NCBI RefSeq assembly: GCF_010894435.1
Contig: NZ_JAAIXZ010000004.1
Location: forward strand, 46,200 to 110,199
Direction: 5' to 3'
Length of the DNA: 64,000 nt
Source of the DNA: Pyxidicoccus trucidator
Lineage (GTDB): Bacteria > Myxococcota > Myxococcia > Myxococcales > Myxococcaceae
Of this stretch, positions 1 through 8,837 are shown piece by piece. Every line of letters begins with the position of its first letter. Positions within the stretch are counted from its first letter, which is position 1. Under the pieces are notes generated by a model. It searched no databases, had not been told where the DNA came from, and saw nothing but the letters and a program-made list of their open reading frames with translations. The position numbers and the translations under genes are program-made.

Positions 1-198
1 AAGGCATGCCCCGGCGGACTGCAAGCAGGGCGCCATGCACGTCCCCGCGCCAGCCGCGTCTCCTCCCGTGAGGCGCGCTGCACGCGCTGTGAATCCCCCT
101 GCACAGTCCCGGGCCGGGAGCGGGGAGGGGCGCGAAAAGCTCCGCGCATAGGATGCTCGGGCGGGCCCTCCCGGCACCGCTCACACCCCGAGGAAGCA

Positions 199-1167
199 AT
201 GCGCTCGAAGCTCTTGATGTCCTGTCTCGCGTGGCTGTGTGTCGCCACCGCCTGCGGTGAAGTCTCCGAGGGGAGCGCCACGGAAGCGCCCTCCACCGGA
301 GAGAGCACCCAGGCCGTGCTGTACCCGCCGCCCGTGCCCGCCAGCGGCAACATCCTGGACAGCACCACGTACATGGGCCCGCTGGCGCTGCCCGGCTCGG
401 TGCAGACCCAGTTCACGATGAACCCGCAGTACTTCTCCTTCAGCTTCCAGGCGCAGGCCGGTGCGCAGGTGAAGCTGGAGGTGACACACCTGGGCAGCAG
501 CATGTACCTGGACACGGGCCTCTTCGTGTACGGGCCGAAGCAGGCCAATGGCAGCTACGGCACCCTGGCGCTCGCCCAGGATGATGACGCCGGCTACGGC
601 CAGCTGAGCAAGATTGCCGCGCTCGCGCTCACCCAGGGTGGCGAGTACCTCGCGGTGGTGAGCACCGGCACGGGCGCGGGCAAGCAGTTCCGCCTCCAGC
701 TCGACTGCCTCAACGGCCTGTGCCCGCCGTCGCCCGCGCCGTCCAGCTACACGCTCGCGCTGAATCCCCTGCCGTACCCGCCCGGCGTCCAGGCCATCAT
801 GGACTTCGCCTACGACGCCTGCGAGGGCGCGTGCACGGGCTGGCTGCGCATCTACGACTTCCCCTGGTACTTCACGGGCGAGCCCACGCTGGAGATGGCC
901 CGCCGCGCGGTGGAGCGCCAGTCCTACTTCGATGACTTCGCGTACGCGCGTGGCACCACGCTGCCCTATGCGCAGTGGGAGCCGCGCATCGCCCCCGCGT
1001 ACCGCGACCTGCACCTGGAGTTCCTCACCACGTACTGGAACGGCACGGAGACGGTGACGGTGGCCGTCTACGAGGGCGGGAGCATGTACTCGAACCACGA
1101 CCTGTACGTGGTCCTCTTCCCTCAGTCGCACAAGGTCATGGTGTACGAAGAGGACTACTACCTCTGA
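199..1167 (+). CDS. Secreted lipoprotein with PPC-like beta domain
   Basis: 322-residue predicted lipoprotein of unknown function. The N-terminus is a hydrophobic signal ending in a lipobox (VATAC, Cys19), so the mature protein should be anchored to a membrane, probably the outer one. Residues about 50-175 (lines such as FSFQAQAGAQVKLEV, a DDDAGYG turn and YLAVVSTGTGAGKQF) resemble the bacterial pre-peptidase C-terminal (PPC) beta-sandwich often found in secreted proteins. The C-terminal part is rich in Trp and Tyr and is not recognised. The start is supported by GAGGAAG just upstream of ATG. It stands alone, followed by a 246-base gap before the next secreted lipoprotein. Location is well supported; function is unknown. 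Confidence 0.82.
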   Translation: MRSKLLMSCLAWLCVATACGEVSEGSATEAPSTGESTQAVLYPPPVPASGNILDSTTYMGPLALPGSVQTQFTMNPQYFSFSFQAQAGAQVKLEVTHLGSSMYLDTGLFVYGPKQANGSYGTLALAQDDDAGYGQLSKIAALALTQGGEYLAVVSTGTGAGKQFRLQLDCLNGLCPPSPAPSSYTLALNPLPYPPGVQAIMDFAYDACEGACTGWLRIYDFPWYFTGEPTLEMARRAVERQSYFDDFAYARGTTLPYAQWEPRIAPAYRDLHLEFLTTYWNGTETVTVAVYEGGSMYSNHDLYVVLFPQSHKVMVYEEDYYL

Positions 1168-1413
1168 GTCACACCCCCTGAGCGGAAACTTCCCGCCAGG
1201 GGCTCGCGGTCCACACGGCCCGCCGTGCTGGACCGCGCGTCCGTGCGCCGTCGGAGCCTTCATTTATCAGGTTCGGGGAAACTTCCGGTCCGCGGTTCCC
1301 GACAACCCAGGTGCAAAAGCAGTCAGACGTCCGGCGCCCCACGCCGCCGTGCTCGTGCGCCTCGCCGCGCGCGTGTCCCCCCCTCGCGTGACTGACACCT
1401 GGAGTCCCCCCTG

Positions 1414-2340
1414 ATGCGCCCGACAAGGATGATGTGGAGCACCGCGCTGCTGTCCGCTGGCCTGCTGCTGGCCTCGTGCGGTGGCAACCCCGAGGAGACC
1501 CCGCTCGCGACTCCCGAGGTGGACGCCACCGAGCTGAGCACCTCCGCCGCCGAGCTGAACTCGCCCATCTATGACCGGGCGCGGGCCTACGCCGCCGCCA
1601 ACCCCACGCGCGACGGCGGCACGTGGGACCAGTGGTGCGGCTCGCTGATGTGGCGCTTCGGTCAGCTCCCCGAGTCCTCGGCGAGGCCCTCCGCCATCCA
1701 GGCCTACTACGCGTCCACCATCGTCTCGACGGACGCCTCGCGGGCCCTCACCGGTGCCTTCCACTGGTGGGACATCGGCTCGTTCGGCCACGTCGGCGCC
1801 GACCTCAACGGCGGTGGCTCGGTGGTCTTCATGGCCACCCGCAAGCTCTCCCAGTCCTGGGGCGACGCCATCGGCATCAACAGCGTGTCTGGCTATTCGA
1901 GCGCGTCGGGTGCGCGGTATCTCGGTTGGTCCATGGACTACGCCGGTGGCCGCATCGCTGGCGGCGGCTCTCCGCCTCCTACCGGTGGCTCACTGCCCTG
2001 GACGACGACGGAGCAGGACGGCATCCCCGGCGTCATCTATTACAAGCGCATCCAGACGGTGGGCCGGCGCGACTTCGGTTACACGGGCCCCATCGACGGA
2101 ATCACGGGCCCGAACACGGAGAAGGTTCGCGTGCGGATTACCGCGCGGGAGCTGAACCGCCGCGGCGGGCCGCGCACCTCCGCGCAGGAGGATGGGATTC
2201 CGGGCAGCATCTACTGGACTCGCGTGCAGACGGTGGGCCGGAGCTTCGGCTACACGGGCCCTATCGACGGCATCCCCGGCCCGAACACCTACAAGGCCGA
2301 GCACAAGATCTGCGCGTACGCGGTGAACCGGGCCTTCTAA
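1414..2340 (+). CDS. Lipoprotein, probable Cys/His peptidoglycan hydrolase with two C-terminal repeats
   Basis: 308 residues with a lipoprotein signal (lipobox LLASC, Cys22). Residues about 50-185 contain WDQWCGSLMWRF (Cys75) and later FGHVGAD (His126), the Cys-then-His layout of CHAP/NlpC-P60-like cell wall amidases; the match is by motif only. Two similar units follow (about 198-253 and 257-305). Each has a DGIPG start, an (I/V)QTVGR core and a GYTGPIDG..GPNT ending, which resembles the peptidoglycan-binding motif of PG_binding_1-type modules. The likely role is binding and cutting peptidoglycan at the cell surface. GGAG precedes the ATG, and a hairpin follows the stop. Confidence 0.78.
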   Translation: MRPTRMMWSTALLSAGLLLASCGGNPEETPLATPEVDATELSTSAAELNSPIYDRARAYAAANPTRDGGTWDQWCGSLMWRFGQLPESSARPSAIQAYYASTIVSTDASRALTGAFHWWDIGSFGHVGADLNGGGSVVFMATRKLSQSWGDAIGINSVSGYSSASGARYLGWSMDYAGGRIAGGGSPPPTGGSLPWTTTEQDGIPGVIYYKRIQTVGRRDFGYTGPIDGITGPNTEKVRVRITARELNRRGGPRTSAQEDGIPGSIYWTRVQTVGRSFGYTGPIDGIPGPNTYKAEHKICAYAVNRAF

Positions 2341-2354
2341 GGTTTCGAAGGGCA

Positions 2355-2377
2355 TCCCGGAGGAGAACCCTCCGGGA
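2355..2377 (+). terminator. Hairpin downstream of the hydrolase gene
   Basis: Perfect 9-bp stem TCCCGGAGG/CCTCCGGGA around the loop AGAAC, 15 bases after the stop codon. It is followed by a weakly T-rich tail (CTCTT), so it is a plausible but not classical intrinsic terminator. Confidence 0.5.
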
Positions 2378-2520
2378 CTCTTCAGTGCCTTACCTGAACC
2401 CCTTGGAGACAGAACCCGGGGTGCATCCTGGCCATGCTGGCGTCTCCCATGGGGTATGCCTGCGGCGCCCAGGCTCCTGCTCGGCGCTCCATGCCCGGTC
2501 GCACGCAGGTCGAGACGGTT

Positions 2521-3714
2521 CTATGGGAGGTGCCTGGTCAGGGAGATGTTCCGGATCTGGAAGTCATCCAGATTACTGGTTCCTCCGCAGTAGATCTCGA
2601 TGGTGTTCTGCCCCGACTGGAACAGCCCGCTCTCGAACACCATGGACCGGCTCTGCCAGGACTCCGCGCTCTGCGTCGGAAGGGAGCGCGAACCTGCTCC
2701 GTTGATGACCACGCGGTTCGTGGAATTGTCCACGTCGAACAGGTCAAAATTCAGTTCCACGAAGGGCCCACGCGGGGCCTCGGTCAGGTTGAGGCTCAAG
2801 GTGAGCTTCCCGCCGGTGGGAGAGGGCACCTCCCAGTACGTGACGAGATCGTCACCCATGTGCTCGACCTGCGGGTGGATGCTGGTCGTGGTGGACGGGA
2901 CGTGCACCATCTGGAGCGGACTCTCTCCAGTCGAGTACCGCACACTCACGGCGTACCAGAGGTCTCCCACGGGCTGGGCCGAGACGCTCTGGATGGTCGT
3001 GGTGGACTGGTTGTCCAGGAAGGCCATCTCCAGGTTCGAGAGAGTCCAATTCGCCGTGCTGTCGAAGCGCACTCCGTCCGTGCTTCTGCGGACGGCGTAA
3101 CCGAGCACGTCCGAGCCTGTCGCAGGGGTCCACGACAGTCGGATGCCGTTGTTCGTCACCGAGTACGACAATCCGGACACCGGGGGACGGGAGTTGTTCG
3201 TCGCGTGCACCGAGGTCACCGACTCGATATCGGAACCTGGGGTGGAGGTGCTACTGGTCTTCGTGGACAGGTCCTCAATGCGGACATACCGGGCAGATGA
3301 AAGCCCCGTCCCGGCGATATCCAGAAGGCTGAAGGCCGAGCCGATGCCGACCAGTACGAAGCTGGCCGGGTCGGTACTATCGGAGATGAGGACGCGGAAC
3401 TCCTCGTCGACTCCACCTGAGGCGCTGCCCAGCTCACGAATCTCGATATCGGGTCCGGTCCCATTCACAATGGGCGTATCACCCATGTCCAGCAGGATGT
3501 AGGCGCCAGGCCCTCCCATCGCGAGGTACTTGGAATCAGGTGCACCCAGCACGTCCAGCGGGTTCGCATTGCTATTGCCCGAGGTGCCATTCAGCACCAC
3601 GGAATCGATTACCTGTTTGGCATAGGGCTCGGCGGCCAATGCTTGCCCTGCCATTCCCAGAAAAAAGACAAGGCCCGTGGCTGACTTCATCCACCACATT
3701 CGTTTCCCTTTCAT
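2521..3714 (-). CDS. Secreted protein with jelly-roll-like N-terminus and fibronectin type III domain
   Basis: 397-residue secreted protein of unknown function. A signal peptide (hydrophobic stretch ending AGQALA, cleaved before AEPYAKQ) gives export. The N-terminal half, with the line YVRIEDLS, resembles discoidin-like cell-surface folds. It is followed by a typical FN3 module (PPVSGLSYSV ... IRLSWTPATGSDVLGYAVRRS). The C-terminal 100 residues look like a second beta-sandwich. I chose the ATG at 3714; an internal ATG at 3699 has a better Shine-Dalgarno (AAAGGG) and is equally possible. No catalytic motif was seen, so a binding or adhesive role is inferred. GC is slightly lower than in the neighbours. 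Confidence 0.78.
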   Translation of the reverse strand: MKGKRMWWMKSATGLVFFLGMAGQALAAEPYAKQVIDSVVLNGTSGNSNANPLDVLGAPDSKYLAMGGPGAYILLDMGDTPIVNGTGPDIEIRELGSASGGVDEEFRVLISDSTDPASFVLVGIGSAFSLLDIAGTGLSSARYVRIEDLSTKTSSTSTPGSDIESVTSVHATNNSRPPVSGLSYSVTNNGIRLSWTPATGSDVLGYAVRRSTDGVRFDSTANWTLSNLEMAFLDNQSTTTIQSVSAQPVGDLWYAVSVRYSTGESPLQMVHVPSTTTSIHPQVEHMGDDLVTYWEVPSPTGGKLTLSLNLTEAPRGPFVELNFDLFDVDNSTNRVVINGAGSRSLPTQSAESWQSRSMVFESGLFQSGQNTIEIYCGGTSNLDDFQIRNISLTRHLP

Positions 3715-3835
3715 TGAAGAACCGCTGGTTGAGAATAGTCTAGCATTGATTAGCGGACGTCGCTGCCTCCGGAGTGAAGGCACCCGGGGCCCGCTTCTTC
3801 GCGTATGCGTCGAGAGCAGGCCCCGAAGTCGTCTG

Positions 3836-4603
3836 TCAGTCCTGCACCCAGCGGAAGGTCACCCGGTCACCGCCGGTGAGCCGCTCGGAGAGGCCGTAGA
3901 GCGCGTACTTGTCCTCGTGGGTCGCGAAGATGCCCTTCGCCTTGCTGAAGACGAAGCGCGTGCCGGGGCTGGTGACGATGCTGGCCCACTGCGAGTTGGT
4001 GTTGCAGTTGTTGGTCGACGGGTAGGGCCAGTCGCACCACGAGCTGCCGTCCTGGTTCCACACGCGCCACGTCTCGCCACCGCCGATGATGGTGACCTGC
4101 TTCCACCAGGTCACGTCCGGGCCGGACTCAAGCCGGAACTCGACGCCATCCGACGCCGTGACGCCGTGCTCGATGGTGACGTTGATGATGTCCCCGTCCG
4201 GCAGCTCGACGCGGGCCGTGTACGGGACGACCTGCTTGTCACACGTGTAGCACATGTGCTGCGTGTCGCTCGGCGAGGTACAGCCGCTGCTGATGTACTC
4301 CGAGTAGTAAATGCCGTCGTATGCGCACTGGCTGCAGAAGTGGTTGTAGTAGCCGGTGACGCACTGGGCGAGATAGCGCGTGGTCGTCCGCTCCATGTCC
4401 GCCCAGGTGATGGTCGACACGGCCATGGCCGTGACGGTCCTTCCCTCGTCCTCCTGCTCCTGCTGGGGCTGGGGCTCGGGGCGCGTCGCCTCGGGGGTGG
4501 GGGCGGGAGTCGGGAGCTCCTGCTCGGGAGCGGGAGCGCACCCGGCGCCTCCCACGAGGCTGAAGCCGAGCACGGTCGAGACAAGCCAGTTCCGCATCTG
4601 CAT
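3836..4603 (-). CDS. Cysteine-rich lipoprotein of unknown function
   Basis: About 255 residues. The signal peptide ends in the lipobox VGGAGC, followed by a Pro/Glu-rich linker (about 30 residues) that probably lifts the domain off the membrane. The mature part has a compact cysteine cluster (FCSQC, SSGC, MCYTC), suggesting disulfides or a metal-binding knot, then a beta-rich C-terminus with several Trp residues. Start at 4603 is chosen because GAGG lies nine bases upstream; the longer open frame to 4657 has no such support. No family was recognised. It is transcribed in the same direction as the fibronectin-domain gene, 121 bases away, so co-transcription is possible. Confidence 0.72.
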   Translation of the reverse strand: MQMRNWLVSTVLGFSLVGGAGCAPAPEQELPTPAPTPEATRPEPQPQQEQEDEGRTVTAMAVSTITWADMERTTTRYLAQCVTGYYNHFCSQCAYDGIYYSEYISSGCTSPSDTQHMCYTCDKQVVPYTARVELPDGDIINVTIEHGVTASDGVEFRLESGPDVTWWKQVTIIGGGETWRVWNQDGSSWCDWPYPSTNNCNTNSQWASIVTSPGTRFVFSKAKGIFATHEDKYALYGLSERLTGGDRVTFRWVQD

Positions 4604-4796
4604 GATGAGTGTCCTCGCTGAAAGCGCCTGAAGCAGGCGGCGCGCGCGGCTGCGCACGCGAAGGGGAGTCGAGTGATTCCGTTTTGGATACGTAGGCCTG
4701 AAAAAAGCTGGCTACGCGTCCCGCTGATTTTCCGGATGCGCACGGAATCAGCCCGGTCCCCACGTTCCCCGACTTCAGGCGCCCCGCCCGCGCGCC

Positions 4797-5750
4797 TCAG
4801 TGCTGGTGTCCCATCCGCACCTCGACGCTCGGGTGCGCGGAGGCGAAGGCGCGCAGCTTCTTGAAGCTCTCCGCGCCGCGCGGGCCGTCCAAGGTGAAGG
4901 TGCCGGGCTCCACGTCGTGCTCCCAGCCCCAGCGCGTGTGGCTGGCGTCACCCACCAGCAGCACCGGGCCCTTGGTGGAGCGCACCAGGTACGCGGTGCT
5001 GCCGGGCGTGTGGCCGGGCACCCAGAGCGCAAACACCGAGCCGTCTCCGAAGATGTCGACCGCGCCGTCGAAGAGGCCGTTGGCCTCGGCGGCGTAGGTC
5101 CACTCGGACAGCGCGGGCTTGCCCTCCAGCGCGCGGTCGGTGCTGCCCTGCACGGCGGCATGGAAGACGGCGCGGGCCGATGTCTCTCCCGGGCCGGAGT
5201 ACACGGGCGTGCCGCGGGGCACGTCGGCCATGCCCATGACGTGGTCCAGGTGCAGGTGCGTGAGGAAGACGCCCGCCAGGGGCTGGGGCTGCTTCGCCAG
5301 CCACTCGCCGAGCGGCGCGTGCACCTTCAGCTTCTCCATGTGCATGGCGCTCCGGACGAGCCCGCTCAGCGCCGACTTCTCGGGCGCGTCGCGCAGGGCC
5401 GTCTCCACGCCGGTGTCGACGATGAACAGCCCCCGCTGCGGGTGGCGGAGGGCGTGGAAGAAGACCTGCACGGGCTCGTCCCCGTCCTGGAGCCCCGCGG
5501 ACTTCGCGGTGGGGTGCTTCAGGTTGACGAGGCCGCCGCGCTCCACCGCCCAGTCGGCGGAGTTCACCGTCTCCAATTCCACGGGGCCGGGCTGGCCCAG
5601 CAGGGCGACCAGGTCCGTCGTCGGGCGGGCCTCGCCGAGCGCGGACTTCTGGGTGTCGTGCGAACTGGCGGCGAAGCCCGCGACTCCGGCGATGGCGAGG
5701 GAGCCGGCGAGGACGGCGGCGAGGGAGAGGGCGAGGTTCCTGGGGCGCAT
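4797..5750 (-). CDS. Exported metallo-beta-lactamase-fold hydrolase (lactonase-like)
   Basis: 317 residues starting with an N-terminal hydrophobic segment (about 5-27), so probably exported or membrane-tethered. The fold is shown by THLHLDHVMG (HxHxDH, residues 165-170), a third His in VPGHTPGS (247) and the bridging Asp in LLVGDASHT (268); a terminal GHQH may supply the last ligand. These are the zinc ligands of the superfamily. The layout is closest to lactonase (AHL-lactonase/AttM-like) branches, but substrate cannot be read from motifs. It is divergent from a LysR gene across a 90-base intergenic region holding a perfect inverted repeat, so that regulator probably controls it. Confidence 0.85.
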   Translation of the reverse strand: MRPRNLALSLAAVLAGSLAIAGVAGFAASSHDTQKSALGEARPTTDLVALLGQPGPVELETVNSADWAVERGGLVNLKHPTAKSAGLQDGDEPVQVFFHALRHPQRGLFIVDTGVETALRDAPEKSALSGLVRSAMHMEKLKVHAPLGEWLAKQPQPLAGVFLTHLHLDHVMGMADVPRGTPVYSGPGETSARAVFHAAVQGSTDRALEGKPALSEWTYAAEANGLFDGAVDIFGDGSVFALWVPGHTPGSTAYLVRSTKGPVLLVGDASHTRWGWEHDVEPGTFTLDGPRGAESFKKLRAFASAHPSVEVRMGHQH

Positions 5751-5798
5751 GGGGCTTGGCTCCGTTGCTTCGAGACACCCGGAAGGTAGCGATGTCAG

Positions 5799-5839
5799 AA
5801 TGCATGGAAAACGGCGAAGAAGGCATGGGGTCATGCATT
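5799..5839. promoter_or_regulatory. Inverted repeat in the hydrolase/LysR divergent promoter
   Basis: Perfect 8-bp arms AATGCATG (5799-5806) and CATGCATT (5832-5839), 33 bases centre to centre, about three helical turns. They lie between the hydrolase start (5750) and the LysR start (5841). This position and spacing suit binding of a LysR tetramer. The right arm sits directly before the regulator's ATG, which has no clear Shine-Dalgarno, suggesting autorepression or a leaderless message. Binding itself is inferred. Confidence 0.5.
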
Positions 5840-5840
5840 C

Positions 5841-6725
5841 ATGGATATCTCCTGGGATGACGCGCGGTTGTTCCTGTCCATCGCGGAGACGGGCAGCTTC
5901 AGCGGCGCGGCGCGGCAGCTACGCATCGGCCAGCCCACGGTGAGCCGGCGGCTGGCGGCGCTGGAGTACGCGGTGGGGGCCACGCTGTTCCGGCGGAGCG
6001 TGGACGGCGCGGCGCTGACGGCGGCGGGGGAGCGGCTGGTGCTGCCGGCGAAGAAGATGGCGGAGTGGGCGGGCGAGCTGCACCGGGTGGCGGAGTCAGC
6101 GGACAACTCGCCGCGCGGCCTGGTGCGGGTGACGGCGAGCCCGTACGCGAGCTTCGACTTCCTGGCGCCCTTCGGCGCGTTTGTCGCCCAGAAGCACCCG
6201 GGGCTGCGGCTGGAGGTGCTGTCGGCGATTCAGTACCTGGACCTGGCGCGCGGCGAGGCGGACCTCGCCCTGCGCTCGAAGCCGCCGACGAACGCGGACC
6301 TGAAGCTCGTCTACACGCTGGAGACGCACAACGCCGTCTTCGTCGCGAAGTCCCTCAAGGCGAAGCTGCCGAAGAAGCCGACGCTCCAGCAGGTGCCGTG
6401 GGTGGCGTGGGCGCCGCCGTTCGAGGCGGTGACGCCCAACCCGCAGCTGGAGTCCCTCATCCCGGGCTTCTCACCCGTCTTCACCGCGGACAACTACCTG
6501 GTGATGCTGGCGGCGGCGGAGGCGGGCGTCGGGGCCATGGTGATGGCGAACCTCACCCATCGCTTCAGCCGGGACAGGGGACTGGTGCCGCTGGACCTCG
6601 ACCTGGGGCCGTACTCGAAGGGCCAACTGCACCTGGTGTGCGCGAAGTCGGCGCTGGACATTCCCCGGGTGCGCAAGGTGTCGGAGCTGCTGGTGGACGA
6701 ACTGGAGCGCACGAAGCGACGGTGA
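5841..6725 (+). CDS. LysR family transcriptional regulator
   Basis: 294 residues. The winged helix-turn-helix is at residues 1-60 (DARLFLSIAETGSFSGAARQ ... QPTVSRRLAALE), which is the LysR signature. The remaining 230 residues form the usual two-lobed effector-binding domain (VRVTASPYASFDFLAP starts it). Length matches the family. It is divergent from the exported metallo-beta-lactamase-fold hydrolase and 48 bases upstream of a short-chain dehydrogenase, so either or both may be targets. The effector is unknown. Confidence 0.93.
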   Translation: MDISWDDARLFLSIAETGSFSGAARQLRIGQPTVSRRLAALEYAVGATLFRRSVDGAALTAAGERLVLPAKKMAEWAGELHRVAESADNSPRGLVRVTASPYASFDFLAPFGAFVAQKHPGLRLEVLSAIQYLDLARGEADLALRSKPPTNADLKLVYTLETHNAVFVAKSLKAKLPKKPTLQQVPWVAWAPPFEAVTPNPQLESLIPGFSPVFTADNYLVMLAAAEAGVGAMVMANLTHRFSRDRGLVPLDLDLGPYSKGQLHLVCAKSALDIPRVRKVSELLVDELERTKRR

Positions 6726-6773
6726 GCGGCCCCGGCACTGGACCCGGCGCCGCCGCGGCGCTAGGAAACCCTC

Positions 6774-7592
6774 ATGCCTACGCTCAAGGGAAAGACGCTC
6801 TTCATCACTGGCGCCAGCCGGGGAATCGGCAAGGCCATCGCGCTCCGGGCCGCCCGGGATGGCGCCAACATCGTCATCGCCGCCAAGACGACCGAGCCGC
6901 ATCCGAAGCTGCCCGGCACCATCTACACGGCCGCCGAGGAAATCGAGAAGGCCGGCGGCAGGGCGCTGCCCTGCATGGTGGACATCCGCGACGAGCAGCA
7001 GATTGCCGCCGCGGTGGCGAAGGCGGTGGAGACGTTCGGCGGCATCGACATCCTGGTGAACAACGCCAGCGCCATCAGCCTGACGGGCACGCTCGAGACG
7101 CCGATGAAGCGGTACGACCTCATGCACGGCATCAACACGCGCGGCACCTTCGCGTGCTCGCAGGCGTGCATCCCCCATCTGAAGAAGTCCAGCAACCCGC
7201 ACATCCTCAACAACTCGCCGCCGCTCAACATGGAGGCGCGCTGGTTCGCGCCCCACGTCGCGTACACCATGGCCAAGTTCGGGATGAGCATGTGCGTGCT
7301 CGGCATGGCGGAGGAGCTCAAGTCGGACGGCATCGCCGTCAACGCCATCTGGCCTCGCACCGTCATCGCCACCGCGGCCGTGCAGAACCTGCTGGGCGGC
7401 GAGGAGACGATGCGCGGCAGCCGCTTCCCTGAAATCATGGCCGACGCGGCCTATGCCATCCTCACGAAGCCGAGCCGCGAGTTCACCGGCAACTTCTGCA
7501 TCGACGAGGAGGTACTTCGCGCCGAGGGCGTGACGGACTTCTCCAAGTACCAGGAGCCGGGCGCGGAGCTGCTCCCCGACTACTTCCTCTGA
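6774..7592 (+). CDS. Short-chain dehydrogenase, HSDL2-like
   Basis: 272-residue cytoplasmic SDR oxidoreductase using NAD(P)H. Visible motifs are TGASRGIG (nucleotide binding, residues 12-19), NNAS (96-99), the catalytic Ser138 within LNNSPP, and YTMAK (Tyr164, Lys168). The overall pattern, including AAKTTEPHPKLPGTIYTAA near the start, matches the hydroxysteroid dehydrogenase-like protein 2 branch, usually linked to lipid or fatty-acid metabolism; the true substrate is not known. It follows the LysR gene by 48 bases on the same strand, so they may be co-transcribed. A strong hairpin follows the stop. Confidence 0.93.
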   Translation: MPTLKGKTLFITGASRGIGKAIALRAARDGANIVIAAKTTEPHPKLPGTIYTAAEEIEKAGGRALPCMVDIRDEQQIAAAVAKAVETFGGIDILVNNASAISLTGTLETPMKRYDLMHGINTRGTFACSQACIPHLKKSSNPHILNNSPPLNMEARWFAPHVAYTMAKFGMSMCVLGMAEELKSDGIAVNAIWPRTVIATAAVQNLLGGEETMRGSRFPEIMADAAYAILTKPSREFTGNFCIDEEVLRAEGVTDFSKYQEPGAELLPDYFL

Positions 7593-7609
7593 GGCCTCCG
7601 GACGCGGCG

Positions 7610-7635
7610 CGCTCGCGGGCCCACGCCCGCGAGCG
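7610..7635. terminator. Convergent-gene terminator hairpin
   Basis: Perfect 11-bp stem CGCTCGCGGGC/GCCCGCGAGCG with a 4-base loop, lying between the stops of the convergent dehydrogenase (+) and lipoprotein (-) genes. It could serve both directions. There is no T-run. Confidence 0.6.
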
Positions 7636-7641
7636 TGGGCC

Positions 7642-8835
7642 TCAGTCGATGGCGGGCTCGCCGAAGACGGACACCTCTCGCAGGCGCGAGAACTGGCCGA
7701 CGCCCGTGCTCCCGTCCGAATACCTGGCCGTCAGCCACAGCCGGAGGCGACTCACCGCGGGCGCCTCCGCCGCGAGCGCCACGTCCAGGTACAGCTCCTC
7801 CGCGGCCTGCTCGGCCGGGTCGTCGACGTAGGGGGCGGGCACGGAGGTGCCGAAGGGGGGGAACGGCGCGCTGTCTCCCAGCGGCAGCCAGGTCGTTCCG
7901 TCCACGGAGCCCTCCACGTGGAGCACATCGCCAAGGCTGTCGAGTCCCCGCAGGATGACCCGCCGGGGCCGCACGGGCTCCTTCAGCAGGATGAAGAGCT
8001 CCTCGGGCAGGCTCTCCTTACGGGTGCCCACCCGGGCAAGCGTGAGCCGGCCATCGGTGAAGGGGCACGGCTCGAGCGGGCCTGACTTCAACGCGCAGCC
8101 CGCGCCACGGCTGGCGGGCACCTGGCCGGCGAAGGGCAGCGGCACCGGAGGCGACTCGGAGACGGCGTTGTAATACAGCGTGTTCTTGAACCAGACGCGG
8201 GCGCCCTTCGACACGGCCTGCACTCGGGCCTGGGTGGTGAAGTCCTCCGCCAATTCCGGCGTCAGCCAGGGCGCATCGCTGCCCGCGAGGACCTTCCAGG
8301 CCACCCCGTCCTGGCCTTGAAGCAGCACGAAGTACTCCGGCTCCGGAATGTCCGCCGTGGGGACCACCGGCTCCCAGTCCAGCCGGACGCCGCCCGCCTC
8401 GTCCACGGTGCGCGCGTGGCTCTCCCAGGGGCGCAGGGGCGGCAGGTCCGCGTCCAGCGTGGCCTGGAACGAGAGAAAGTCCTTCCCGCCATCCTCGCGC
8501 GGCAGGTGGAGCTGGAAGGCGGTGACGTCCGTCCACGGGTGCGGGTGGTCCAGGCCGTCCGCGCCCACGTCGCGTGCGTTGAGCCGGTGGAGGAAGAGCC
8601 CCTCCGCGTCCGGCGTCACCCCGGCCCACGGCTCGTACCGGGTGGAGAAGACCTCGCTCCCGAACTCGTTGAGGCGGAAGTCCACCTTGCGCGGGCGCAG
8701 CAGCGAGAGCGGCCCTCCGCGCCAGGGGCTTCCGTCGGCCTGCAGCACGGTGCCGGACAGGTAGATGGGGTCATCGGGCTCCAGCGCGCAGCCCCCCAGG
8801 GCCACGCAGAGCGGAAGCAGTCGGTGAAGGCGCAT
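7642..8835 (-). CDS. Lipoprotein partner of the TonB-dependent receptor
   Basis: 397-residue lipoprotein (MRLHRLLPLCVALGGC, Cys16). The start is placed two bases after the stop of the upstream receptor gene, so it is the second gene of a two-gene operon; the open frame continues far upstream only as a shadow of the receptor. The N-terminal part looks like a carboxypeptidase-regulatory-type or Ig-like beta domain (IYLSGTVLQADGSPW). A FN3-like segment follows (VRLDWEPVVPTADIPEPEYF), and the C-terminus resembles a discoidin-like sandwich. By position it is probably a surface partner of the receptor that captures its ligand, but no ligand can be named. Confidence 0.8.
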   Translation of the reverse strand: MRLHRLLPLCVALGGCALEPDDPIYLSGTVLQADGSPWRGGPLSLLRPRKVDFRLNEFGSEVFSTRYEPWAGVTPDAEGLFLHRLNARDVGADGLDHPHPWTDVTAFQLHLPREDGGKDFLSFQATLDADLPPLRPWESHARTVDEAGGVRLDWEPVVPTADIPEPEYFVLLQGQDGVAWKVLAGSDAPWLTPELAEDFTTQARVQAVSKGARVWFKNTLYYNAVSESPPVPLPFAGQVPASRGAGCALKSGPLEPCPFTDGRLTLARVGTRKESLPEELFILLKEPVRPRRVILRGLDSLGDVLHVEGSVDGTTWLPLGDSAPFPPFGTSVPAPYVDDPAEQAAEELYLDVALAAEAPAVSRLRLWLTARYSDGSTGVGQFSRLREVSVFGEPAID

Positions 8836-8837
8836 GG

